Below are positions 15,211-22,889 of a DNA stretch of 26,390 nt, in pieces. A model generated the notes under the pieces. The model made no database searches and was not told the origin of the DNA. It was given only the letters and a program-made list of their open reading frames with translations. Source of the stretch: CAYGBW01 sp964348185 (GTDB lineage: Bacteria; Desulfobacterota; BSN033; WVXP01); assembly GCA_964348185.1 (NCBI GenBank), contig CAYGBW010000073.1, forward strand, positions 1-26,390, in the 5' to 3' direction. Numbering within the stretch: position 1 is the first letter of the stretch; each line of letters opens with the position of its first letter. The position numbers were made by a program, and so were the translations under genes.

Positions 15211-17301
15211 CTAGACTTTGGTTCTTTTTTTGATCGTCTCCGCCAGTTGATCGGGTGCCAATCCGAATTGGCTGAGCAGCTGTGGGTATGTCGCCGAGTG
15301 GATAAATTGAGGCTGCCCATTCCTATCCAGGGTATTGATGGGAATCAGCCGGGTGGTGTCAATCGTCTCTTTGGATTTAAAGAGAATCTTTCTGTACTCA
15401 GACCAGATGTAGCCGTTATTCTGCTCTGCGACGACGATCAACTTTCCCGACTCGTAGAGATCCAGCAGGAGCTGTTCATCAATCGACGGCATATCCACAA
15501 CACCGACCATCACCCCAGATTCTTCGAGTTTCCCGGCTGCTGCCAACGCCTCATGGACTCCACGGCCACTGGTAATGAGAACAGCGGTGTCGTTTCTGCT
15601 CTCCTTGAGGGTGTACCCCTTGCCGAATTCAAAGGCAAAGCCATGGTCATAGACGATTCCCGAAGGGGCTCGCATAATTCGGGCATAGACCAGCCCCCTG
15701 TTTCCCTCCATGATCCACTTCATCACCCCGAGCAGCTGGTTGGGACAGGAGATGTCGATGATTTTCAAATGGGCAATCCCATCAAAGACCTGGATGTCGT
15801 CATTGCCCATGTGGGTCGCCCCATTGGTTTTCGTCTCGAAGTTTGGCGCTGTGGCAAGAAAGGTCAGATCCAGTCCGTGCCCGTTGCTGAGCCACCCGGT
15901 TTTCATCTCGATCGCCTCGAGTCTTTCCTGGTAGCCAATCGCGATTCTTCGAAGGACTTTCCAATCAAAGAAGGGACAGAATGTGCTCACCCAGGTATTG
16001 TAACCGATGGCAGCAAAAGCCTCCCCGATACACATCATGTTGGCTTCGGCCACACCCACATTGAAGGCTCTTCCCATGTCAACGTAACGCACACCGGCTT
16101 CCAGACCACTGGTCGATCCCAGGTCAGCGTCGATGGAAACCACCCGAGGGTCTCGGGCAAACACCCTCATGGCCATGGTGACCACACTGCTCGCACTGTA
16201 CTGTTTCGATTTGTCTAACTTGGGAAGGTGGTTCGGATCGTACTCTATTCTCTTGCTTCGCGGTGGCGCAGGCTTTGTCTTTACGGGAATGACCTGTGGC
16301 TTGATCGCTCTCGCCCTGTCCTCCATCATAACGTCGAGGTTCATCCTTTTGGCGACCTCCAAGAGTCTGTCCTGAACTCTGCCCTCGTCTCCCGTAGAAT
16401 CCAACTTCTCAAAGAAATCGAGGAATTCAGAGGCGCGATCCCCACGCCTCTGCTCCTGCAGCGCGATCTCCTGTTCTGTCAAAGCATCCGGGATTTCCAC
16501 CTTATGGCCAACCATGAAGTCTGAAAAACCGCCAAATCCTTTTCTCGTCCGACAGATGATGAGCGTGGGACGCCCGTCCCTAGGGGAAAACTTGAAGGTT
16601 TGAAGGGCCTCCAGAATCGTCCCGTATTGGGTCCCGTCCACGTTATAGACCCTCCACCCAAAGGACGTGAATCGCTTGTCCAGCTCGAGCATCGGGAAAA
16701 TGAGCTGTTTGGTGTCATCGAGTTGGCCCGCATTTTTGTCGACGAGGACACAGAAGTTGTCGAGCTTCTTGTAGCTCGAATACATAACAGCCTCCCAGAT
16801 CGGGCCCTCCTGCAGCTCGCCGTCACCGGTTAGGCAGAACACATCGAAATTGGGGCTCTTCTTCCCAACCAACGCAAACCCCTGTGCCACGCCGAGCCCC
16901 TGCCCCAGGGGTCCGGTTGAGATGTGGACCCCCGGGAGAATGGGTCCTGGATGGCCATTGAGGATGCTCTCGCGGGATCTGGAATTCTTCAACACGGAGC
17001 GGTCGAAATAGCCGATATCCGCGTAGATAGAGGCCATGGGAGCCACAGCATGGCCCTTGCTGAGAACAAAAATGTCCTGGCCTCGCTTCGTTGGGTTGAC
17101 CACGTCGAGTCGCATGATCCCCCCATAATAGAGGCAGACAAGGGGGATCGTCGCGGAGAAAGCGCCGCCGATATGAATGCCCTTGTCCACAGCATCGCGG
17201 CACTGGTTCAACGTCATGATGCGGATGTCGGCGTCCTTGATTTCGAGGAGTTTGATGAGACCGGTCCGAATGAGATGGTCTCTGGTTTCTCTTACAGACA
17301 T
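15211..17301 (-). CDS. tkt: Transketolase, full length
   Basis: A 696-residue thiamine-diphosphate enzyme that moves two-carbon ketol units between sugar phosphates in the non-oxidative pentose phosphate pathway. The N-terminal half has SKGH (81-84), GHPGP (116-120), GPLGQG (130-135) and the ThDP/metal motif GDGELQEG...DKN (159-190). The C-terminal half has the catalytic glutamate in GVAEANM (Glu419) and THMGNDD, the counterpart of the usual THQ-ED motif. Many anaerobes encode these halves as two genes; here they are fused, with a linker rich in Lys and Pro around 335-365. A GTG directly precedes the ATG, but the ATG at 17301 is better spaced from AGGGAGGG. It is divergent from a GntR regulator with twin operators, and links xylulose 5-phosphate to central metabolism. 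Confidence 0.93.
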   Translation of the reverse strand: MSVRETRDHLIRTGLIKLLEIKDADIRIMTLNQCRDAVDKGIHIGGAFSATIPLVCLYYGGIMRLDVVNPTKRGQDIFVLSKGHAVAPMASIYADIGYFDRSVLKNSRSRESILNGHPGPILPGVHISTGPLGQGLGVAQGFALVGKKSPNFDVFCLTGDGELQEGPIWEAVMYSSYKKLDNFCVLVDKNAGQLDDTKQLIFPMLELDKRFTSFGWRVYNVDGTQYGTILEALQTFKFSPRDGRPTLIICRTRKGFGGFSDFMVGHKVEIPDALTEQEIALQEQRRGDRASEFLDFFEKLDSTGDEGRVQDRLLEVAKRMNLDVMMEDRARAIKPQVIPVKTKPAPPRSKRIEYDPNHLPKLDKSKQYSASSVVTMAMRVFARDPRVVSIDADLGSTSGLEAGVRYVDMGRAFNVGVAEANMMCIGEAFAAIGYNTWVSTFCPFFDWKVLRRIAIGYQERLEAIEMKTGWLSNGHGLDLTFLATAPNFETKTNGATHMGNDDIQVFDGIAHLKIIDISCPNQLLGVMKWIMEGNRGLVYARIMRAPSGIVYDHGFAFEFGKGYTLKESRNDTAVLITSGRGVHEALAAAGKLEESGVMVGVVDMPSIDEQLLLDLYESGKLIVVAEQNNGYIWSEYRKILFKSKETIDTTRLIPINTLDRNGQPQFIHSATYPQLLSQFGLAPDQLAETIKKRTKV

Positions 17302-17373
17302 CACTTTCCCTCCCTTTGATGGTTAGCCCCATCACGATAGGGTCAGATTGGTTTTGATCAAGAGATGCTTGTT

Positions 17374-17389
17374 ATATGTGATTACATAT
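17374..17389 (-). promoter_or_regulatory. GntR operator, transketolase side
   Basis: ATATGTGATTACATAT is a near-perfect palindrome (arms ATATGT/ACATAT). A minus-strand TTGACA at 17401-17406 lies 11 bases upstream in the direction of the transketolase gene, so a bound regulator would cover that promoter. The 22 bases around it are the inverted copy of the site at 17535-17550, with one difference. Confidence 0.75.
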
Positions 17390-17512
17390 ATCTTTCTTCT
17401 TGTCAAATCACGTAATCGGAAGATTTTCGGACCATTTCAGCGACTGAGTGAGAAAATCGCCGTATTCTTGTCAAGGCCCTACCTGAGTTGGCAGAAACGG
17501 ACCGTTTCCGAC

Positions 17513-17518
17513 TTGACA
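17513..17518 (+). promoter_or_regulatory. Probable -35 box of the GntR regulator gene
   Basis: A perfect TTGACA, followed at 15 to 17 bases by TATATG/TATGTA inside the operator at 17535-17550. The -10 match is only moderate, but the overlap with the operator fits an autoregulated promoter. Confidence 0.5.
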
Positions 17519-17534
17519 GGAAAGCCCTTGTCAT

Positions 17535-17550
17535 ATATGTAATCACATAT
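17535..17550 (+). promoter_or_regulatory. GntR operator, regulator side
   Basis: ATATGTAATCACATAT is the exact reverse complement of the site at 17374-17389, 161 bp away centre to centre. It ends 21 bases before the chosen GTG start and overlaps the expected -10 region, which suggests autorepression by the GntR protein encoded next to it. Confidence 0.75.
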
Positions 17551-17571
17551 AACAAATCCTGGAGCTTCTCG

Positions 17572-18288
17572 GTGAAACTTGAAAAGATAAAAAGCAAGAC
17601 CCTCCGGCAGAGGGTCTACGATCAGCTGAGAGAAAAGATCATTTCTGCTGAAATTCTGCCGGGAGAGCACATCAGCCTTCGCGATCTGGCGGAGAAATTC
17701 GGCGTGAGCCTGATGCCGGTGCGGGAAGCGCTTTGGCAGCTAGAGTCCGAAAATGTCATCGTTATCGAGAGCAACAAGGGCATGCGCGTCAACAATTTGA
17801 GTCCCTCGCAGATGGAAGAGGTTTTGCGGATCCGGCTCGTGCTGGAGTCTATGGCGGTCGAGAGGGCCTGTGATCTCAGGCCACAGAGTGCCTTGCCCAA
17901 ACTGGAGCGTCTCATATCCGAGATGTATCGTCACCTTGAGAGTCCCAAAAAATACCTGGGCAAAAATCGTCAGTTTCACTTTACCCTTTACAGCCTCGCC
18001 GAATCGCCCATGCTTCTGGAAATCATTGACAGGCTCTGGGCTCACATCGGCCCCTATTTGTACATACAGGCCCATGACCCTGAGGATCTGTCGGTGGCGA
18101 TGAAATACCATCAGGCGATCTTTGACGCCCTGGTTCAGCGGGACAAAAAGAAAGTCGTGGAAGCGCTGCGGGGGGATATGGAGACCGCGGCCGAGATCAT
18201 CAGACCATTCCTGGTTGCAGCGGATAACGAGCCTGGGAAGGGATGGTCAGTCGCTATGTGGAATGATTCTCTCCGAGAAAGGAGGTGA
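17572..18288 (+). CDS. GntR-family transcriptional regulator, FCD subfamily
   Basis: A 238-residue regulator with an N-terminal winged helix-turn-helix (residues ~8-70, including LRQRVYDQLREKI, LRDLAEKFGVS and MPVREAL) and a C-terminal FCD ligand-binding domain (~78-215). Of the usual FCD metal-binding residues, His136 (FHFTLY) and His180 (YHQAI) are present, but the first is Asn132 and the C-terminal histidine is not seen, so metal binding may be altered or lost. The frame is open upstream to a TTG at 17488, but that would cross the operator. The GTG at 17572 has GGAG seven bases ahead and gives the normal length. It probably controls transketolase, itself and perhaps the downstream importer; the effector is unknown. 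Confidence 0.9.
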   Translation: MKLEKIKSKTLRQRVYDQLREKIISAEILPGEHISLRDLAEKFGVSLMPVREALWQLESENVIVIESNKGMRVNNLSPSQMEEVLRIRLVLESMAVERACDLRPQSALPKLERLISEMYRHLESPKKYLGKNRQFHFTLYSLAESPMLLEIIDRLWAHIGPYLYIQAHDPEDLSVAMKYHQAIFDALVQRDKKKVVEALRGDMETAAEIIRPFLVAADNEPGKGWSVAMWNDSLRERR

Positions 18289-18580
18289 GGGATTACCTGA
18301 ATGATCAAAAAATCGAAGAGGGAGGTGAGAAAAGCGTATCTGAGAACGACATATGAAAAGGGAACATCATGGATACTCTGAGGAAGGGCAAAAGGCGACG
18401 TTCCCAGAAAAACACTCAAAAGAAAAAGAAACGTGGGAGGGCACGTCAGGACTCGAGAAATCCTGGTTGTCTCAGCATGAGCTTCCCGACGAACGGGTTC
18501 TCCGAGAATGTCTCTAATCACCGCTGAAGAGCTGGTAATGTAACATGCTGTGGTTGAAAGATGAATAAGGGGGTGTTCGA
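18289..18580 (+). other. Intergenic region before the CUT2 importer
   Basis: 292 bases with several ribosome-site-like motifs (AGGAGGTGA at 18282-18290, GGGAGGTGA near 18321) and two weak reading frames: 26 codons at 18301-18381, and a very basic 52 codons at 18369-18527 (MDTLRKGKRRRSQKN...). Neither resembles a known protein. No clear promoter for the importer was found, and no copy of the GntR palindrome is present. Confidence 0.4.
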
Positions 18581-19612
18581 ATGAAGAAAACGATAAAGGC
18601 GATAGCTGTAGTGGGAATGGTTCTTCTATTTGTGAGTCTTAACCCTGTTGGAGCGGCGGCAAAGGATATTACGGTAGCCTATGTATCCAATGGTCCCTAT
18701 GAGTTCTGGACCTATGCTCATGCAGGCTGTCTCACGGCAGAAAGGCAATTTGGCGTGAAGGTGGAGTTCTATAAGCCGGCCATGGCCCAGGCTGAGGAGC
18801 AGAAGCGGTTCATTGAGACCCAGCTGGCAAAGAACGTCGACGGCCTGGCCATCAGCGTCATTGATCCGGACAACCAGACGCCCTTCCTAAATGAAGTCGC
18901 TGCTCAGATTCCCGTCGTCATGTTCGACAGCGATGCACCCGCGAGCAACAGACGGGCGTACATTGGGATGAGTAACTACGCCGCCGGAAGAATGGCGGGT
19001 AAGGCAATCCAGCATGAGATTCCAGATGGGGGCAAGCTCGTCATCTTCGTGGGTAGGCTGGATGCCCAGAATGCAATCGAGCGCCGCCAGGGTATTATCG
19101 ATGAGCTTCAGGGCAAACCCTACCAGGCGAATTATCCCGGCAAGATGACGCCTCAGGGCCGGGTAGACTGCGGCAAGTGGACCATCCTCGACACAAGAAC
19201 GGACGGTGGTGACGAGAGCCGGGCCAAGGCAAATGCGGAGGATATCCTTGTCAAGTATCCCGATCTCGATCTCATGATCGGTCTCTGGAGTTACAACACC
19301 CCAGCGATTATTACGGCTGTGAAGGATGCGGGCAAGCTGGGTAAGATGAAGATCGTCGCTTTTGATGAGGATCCCGTCGTGCTCCAGGCCATCAAAGATG
19401 GCCATATCTACGCAACGATTGTCCAGAACCCCTATGAGTATGGCCGTAAGAGCGTCGAGGTCCTGGTGAAACTCATCAGGGGTGAGGATGCCGGGATTCC
19501 ACCGGACAAACTCGTTGACGTACCGGCAAGGTTGATTACCGCAGATAAGGTTGATGCCTTCTGGGCCACCCTTAGAGAGCAGTTAGCTGCTGGGAAGGCG
19601 GCGGAACAGTAA
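18581..19612 (+). CDS. CUT2 sugar ABC transporter substrate-binding protein (RbsB-type)
   Basis: A 343-residue periplasmic binding protein of the ribose/xylose/LacI-like class (peripla_BP type 1 fold). The signal peptide covers about residues 1-27 (KKTIKAIAVVGMVLLFVSL, cleavage near GAAA-KD). The mature protein starts with the typical DITVAYVSNGPYEFW and contains the hinge-region stretch MFDSDAP and the sugar-contacting AFDEDP. AGGGGGTG lies seven bases before the ATG. It is first in the importer operon with the ATPase (19916) and permease (21437), separated from the ATPase by a strong hairpin. Sequence alone does not give the substrate; a pentose, polyol or modified sugar would fit the neighbours. 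Confidence 0.93.
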   Translation: MKKTIKAIAVVGMVLLFVSLNPVGAAAKDITVAYVSNGPYEFWTYAHAGCLTAERQFGVKVEFYKPAMAQAEEQKRFIETQLAKNVDGLAISVIDPDNQTPFLNEVAAQIPVVMFDSDAPASNRRAYIGMSNYAAGRMAGKAIQHEIPDGGKLVIFVGRLDAQNAIERRQGIIDELQGKPYQANYPGKMTPQGRVDCGKWTILDTRTDGGDESRAKANAEDILVKYPDLDLMIGLWSYNTPAIITAVKDAGKLGKMKIVAFDEDPVVLQAIKDGHIYATIVQNPYEYGRKSVEVLVKLIRGEDAGIPPDKLVDVPARLITADKVDAFWATLREQLAAGKAAEQ

Positions 19613-19644
19613 ACCCGAGCGTTCGAGCCCTTTCCTCAAATTCT

Positions 19645-19676
19645 TCTGAGCCTGAGGAAATATCCTCAGGCTCAGA
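19645..19676 (+). terminator. Perfect 14-bp hairpin after the binding-protein gene
   Basis: TCTGAGCCTGAGGA (19645-19658), loop AATA, and TCCTCAGGCTCAGA (19663-19676) pair without mismatch, 32 bases after the binding-protein stop. Only a weak T-run (ATTCTTGTC) follows. It probably gives partial termination or protects the binding-protein message, so that more binding protein than ATPase and permease is made. Confidence 0.6.
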
Positions 19677-19739
19677 GATTCTTGTCGTCTCGGGAAGGGG
19701 AGAAAGCCCCCAGCCTCTGGCAGGGGAGTTAGATCTCAC

Positions 19740-19860
19740 AAGGTCGAAACTCGAATATCGAAATCGCCTCGATGACTCGACGCCTCGACTGAGCGGCTCG
19801 ACCTGAGCTCGCCGACAGGTCTCGTCGACGTCTCGGCTCAGGCGAGTCGATTTCGTGCTC
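19740..19860. repeat. TCGA-rich structured intergenic element
   Basis: Within ~120 bases CTCGA or TCGA recurs many times. CGAAATCG (19759-19766) is inverted as CGATTTCG (19848-19855). CTCGACTGAGC (19784-19794) pairs 10 of 11 with GCTCAGGCGAG (19836-19846), and a direct near-copy CTCGACCTGAGC follows at 19797-19808. The whole can fold into one large stem-loop ahead of the ATPase gene. It may be a decayed REP-like element or a regulatory RNA structure. Confidence 0.5.
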
Positions 19861-19915
19861 CGGAGTTTTCCTTACCGAGCAATTTGCAGTCCACGGAGCC
19901 TTGAGATATTAGGAG

Positions 19916-21436
19916 ATGGACGGAGTAAGGGATAAACAAGGGCCGCGGCTGTTAGAAATGGCGGGAATCACCAAGTTCTTCCCTGGGGTTAAGGCGCTGG
20001 ATAATGTCCACCTAGAGCTAAACCGGGGCGAGGTTCTGGCAGTCATAGGCGAAAACGGTGCTGGAAAGAGCACTCTGATGAAGGTTCTGGGGGGTGTCCA
20101 CGCTCCGGACGGGGGGGAGATTACCCTGAACGGAGAGAAAGTGGTTATCGATTCGGTACAAAGAGCAACTGAACTGGGAATCGCTTTTGTCCATCAGGAG
20201 CTGAACCTCTCTGATAACCTGGACGTTGCTGCGAATGTTTTTCTTGGGCGGGAACCGAGGGAGAGGAACCTGTTCGGCCTGATCGATCGGAAGCGGATTG
20301 TTGCGGACACAGAACGGGTCCTGAAGCGGATTGACATGGACTGTGACCCCAGGACCCTGGTGAGAGACCTGGCCATTGGTGCCCGGCAGATGGTTGAAAT
20401 TGCCAAGGCCTTATCGATCAATGCCAGCATCCTGATCATGGATGAACCGACGAGCAGTCTCTCCCAACGCGAAACGGAGCAGCTTTTTAAGGTCATCAAA
20501 GAGTTACAATCGCAAGGGGTAAGCATCATTTATGTCTCCCACCGCCTGGGGGAGGTGAAGCACGTCGCAGACCGGGTCATGGTCCTCCGAGATGGATGCG
20601 TCTCCGGCAGGCTGATCCGGGAGGAGATCAGTCACGATAACATGGTTCGGCTGATGGTCGGCAGAGATATTGAGAAGTTCTATCGCCATGACCATGCGGC
20701 GACTTTGGAACCTGTCTTTGAAGTCCGGGATTTTGTTGTTCCTGGCCACGCCAACAGTCCGATCAATTTCAAGATTCATGCCGGTGAGATTCTGGTGTTG
20801 GCCGGACTGGTCGGAGCGGGGCGGACGGAACTGGTTCACGCCCTGTTTGGGATTGATGAATCTTTGGGCGGGACGATCCTACTGGATGGAAAGCCCCTTG
20901 AAATCAAGAACCCCAGGGATGCTATCCGGAGGGGCATTGGCTTAGTTCCCGAGGATAGGAAGCTCCACGGGCTGATCATCGAGATGGCTGTCGAAGAGAA
21001 TATTACCCTTGCCGGCCTGGATCATTATCAGAAGAGGAAAATGATCCAATTTGACCGGGTGAGATCTCTTGCCCATGAGATGGTCAAGAAGCTGGACGTC
21101 CGTCTCAGAGATATCGACCAGACGGTTGAATCCCTTTCGGGTGGAAACCAGCAGAAAGTGGTGTTGGCGAAGTGGCTTTCCTTGAAGCCCAAGGTCCTTT
21201 TGCTGGATGAACCAACCCGGGGGATCGATGTAGTCGCCAAAGAAGAGATCTATCGGCTGATGGAGCAGCTGGCCTCAGACGGGGTTGCGACGCTGGTCAT
21301 CTCGAGTGAAATGCAGGAAGTTCTCGGCATAGCCGATAGAATCATTGTTATGCACGAGGGGGCGATTCGGGGCGAGGTGCGCAAAGAACAATTCAGTGAA
21401 GAGACTGTCGTGCGTCTGGCGACAGGAGGCGCATAA
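19916..21436 (+). CDS. CUT2 sugar ABC transporter ATP-binding protein (RbsA/MglA-type)
   Basis: A 506-residue ATPase with two nucleotide-binding domains, the mark of CUT2 systems. Domain 1 has Walker A GENGAGKST (45-53), Q-loop VHQEL, a degenerate signature LAIGARQM (152-159) in place of LSVGQQQM, Walker B ILIMDEP (172-178) and His209. Domain 2 has a degenerate Walker A (GLVGAGRTEL, 298-307), the signature LSGGNQQ (407-413) and Walker B VLLLDEP (428-434), as is usual for RbsA. It energises the permease encoded directly downstream. AGGAG abuts the ATG at 19916 without spacing, so translation may start poorly or at another codon; no better start was found. Confidence 0.93.
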   Translation: MDGVRDKQGPRLLEMAGITKFFPGVKALDNVHLELNRGEVLAVIGENGAGKSTLMKVLGGVHAPDGGEITLNGEKVVIDSVQRATELGIAFVHQELNLSDNLDVAANVFLGREPRERNLFGLIDRKRIVADTERVLKRIDMDCDPRTLVRDLAIGARQMVEIAKALSINASILIMDEPTSSLSQRETEQLFKVIKELQSQGVSIIYVSHRLGEVKHVADRVMVLRDGCVSGRLIREEISHDNMVRLMVGRDIEKFYRHDHAATLEPVFEVRDFVVPGHANSPINFKIHAGEILVLAGLVGAGRTELVHALFGIDESLGGTILLDGKPLEIKNPRDAIRRGIGLVPEDRKLHGLIIEMAVEENITLAGLDHYQKRKMIQFDRVRSLAHEMVKKLDVRLRDIDQTVESLSGGNQQKVVLAKWLSLKPKVLLLDEPTRGIDVVAKEEIYRLMEQLASDGVATLVISSEMQEVLGIADRIIVMHEGAIRGEVRKEQFSEETVVRLATGGA

Positions 21437-22495
21437 ATGAAAAGGGTAGCTGGGATTGCAGTACTCTTGTTAGCGGTTATGGTCATATCGGCGATGATCG
21501 AACCTGCCTTTGTAAACCCCTACAACATGAGAAACATCCTACGGTGGACCGGGCTCTTTGGGCTTTTAAGCCTAGGGGAGGCCTTTGTGATTATGACCGC
21601 AGGGATCGATCTGTCGGTTGGATCGATTGTGGGTCTTGTCGGCGCCCTCTCAGCCCATTTCCTGAAAGTACAGGGAATGCCCATCCCCCTGGCGCTGTTC
21701 ATCTGTTTCGCAATATCTGTGGTGATGGGATGGACCCATGGGTTGCTGGTTACCAAAGTCAAGATGCAGCCCTTTGTCGTCACCCTCTGCGGTCTGTTTA
21801 TCTACCGGGGAATCGCTCGATTCGCCATGAACGACATCACCCAAGGATACGGAAACGAATTTGAGGGGCTCAAGTTTCTGGTCAAGGGGAAAATCCCCTC
21901 AGCTCTCTGGCCGATGGGAGATGCCCCTGGGTTTATTGCAAATTGGTCGCTTCCCATGCCCTTTGTGATTCTCGTAATCGTTGGGATCATCCTGGCGATC
22001 TTTCTGAACCGTTCCGTCTACGGTCGCTACATTCTGGCCCTAGGGCGGAATGAGAGTGCTGCCCGGTTCAGTGGTATCAACACGGATCAAATGACCATTG
22101 TCGCCTACACGATCTCCACGACCTGTGCCGGTCTGGCGGGCATACTCCTTTCCCTTGACCTGAATACGGTCCAGCCATCAACAGCTGGAAACATGTATGA
22201 GCTTTATGCCATCGCCGGGTGTGTGGTCGGCGGATGCAGTCTCAGGGGGGGTGAGGGGAATATTCTGGGCGTTATCATTGGAACAGCCATCGTGAGGGTT
22301 CTCTATAATTCCATCAATATCCTCGGAATTGCAACTCAGCTGGAGTTTGCCGTCGTCGGGCTGGTGATCCTGTTTGGCGTGGGCTCAGACGAAATCATCA
22401 AGCGATATGCTGCCAAGAGGCGACTGGCAGAGGTGCGGGAGGCCGGAGCGGGACCATCAGGACCCTCGCAGCCAGAGGCCGCCCCTGCCGGATAA
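21437..22495 (+). CDS. CUT2 sugar ABC transporter permease (RbsC-type)
   Basis: A 352-residue inner-membrane permease of the RbsC/XylH/AraH family with about eight to ten hydrophobic segments. The family motif TAGIDLSVGSIVGL (54-67) is clear, as is the late segment GCVVGGCSLRGGEGNILG. The ATG follows the ATPase stop with no gap (TAAATG), so translation is coupled. The last ~30 residues are polar and rich in Ala, Pro and Gly, a slightly long cytoplasmic tail. Together with 18581-19612 and 19916-21436 it makes a complete importer. Confidence 0.93.
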   Translation: MKRVAGIAVLLLAVMVISAMIEPAFVNPYNMRNILRWTGLFGLLSLGEAFVIMTAGIDLSVGSIVGLVGALSAHFLKVQGMPIPLALFICFAISVVMGWTHGLLVTKVKMQPFVVTLCGLFIYRGIARFAMNDITQGYGNEFEGLKFLVKGKIPSALWPMGDAPGFIANWSLPMPFVILVIVGIILAIFLNRSVYGRYILALGRNESAARFSGINTDQMTIVAYTISTTCAGLAGILLSLDLNTVQPSTAGNMYELYAIAGCVVGGCSLRGGEGNILGVIIGTAIVRVLYNSINILGIATQLEFAVVGLVILFGVGSDEIIKRYAAKRRLAEVREAGAGPSGPSQPEAAPAG

Positions 22496-22889
22496 GTGGG
22501 CTGTTTGTCATTCCATTCGGCAGGTTTAAAACCTTCGCCTTTCAGGCGAACAGCTTTGGCCCATCTTGCATTTTGAATATCGAATGTCGAACAAGGAATT
22601 TCGAACAGCAAAAGTTCTAAAAGAAATAAGACAACATTTCTCACTTCGATATTCTGCGGTTCCTTGTTCAGCGGTTCTGCAGTTCAAAATAGATGACTTT
22701 CAGTCGTAATGAAAACCTACCTTCTTTAACAGGTAGCGGTTTAAAGAGAGCGTTTCTTGTGAGGACTGCAGGGATAAACCCAAATCCGATTGGGCGTATC
22801 CCCGTTGCATTCGTCCTGCTGTTGGCTACAACGATGTCCGGACGGGAGAATATGTCTTCAGGAACCTGAAATAAGAGGAGGAGATCCTC
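22496..22889. other. 394-bp intergenic region with hairpin and repeat
   Basis: After the permease stop come a small hairpin (TTCGCC-TTTCA-GGCGAA, 22534-22550; possible weak terminator) and the inverted repeat element at 22570-22690. Then follow ~200 bases with a 58-codon frame (22693-22869) that resembles nothing known and has no ribosome site. No sigma-70 promoter for the next gene could be assigned. Confidence 0.5.
22570..22690. repeat. REP/MITE-like inverted repeat
   Basis: ATTTTGAA (22570-22577) with GAACAAGGAA (22589-22598) is matched on the other side by TTCCTTGTTC (22660-22669) and TTCAAAAT (22683-22690), in the right inverted order, with ~60 bases between. The centre also contains GAATATCGAA and TTCGATATTC related by inversion. 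The GAATATCGAA/GAACAAGGAA wording resembles dispersed intergenic repeats remembered from Desulfobacterota genomes. Confidence 0.65.

Noticed and set aside
15247..16218. A 323-codon plus-strand open frame opposite transketolase
   Set aside because: It is antisense to conserved transketolase motifs and has no protein-like features.
18369..18527. A very basic 52-codon frame upstream of the CUT2 binding protein
   Set aside because: No good ribosome site, low-complexity Lys/Arg content from A-rich DNA, and no known relative; kept only as a note in the intergenic region.
22693..22869. A 58-codon frame before the RpiB-like gene
   Set aside because: No ribosome site, starts at the edge of a repeat element and has no recognisable sequence.
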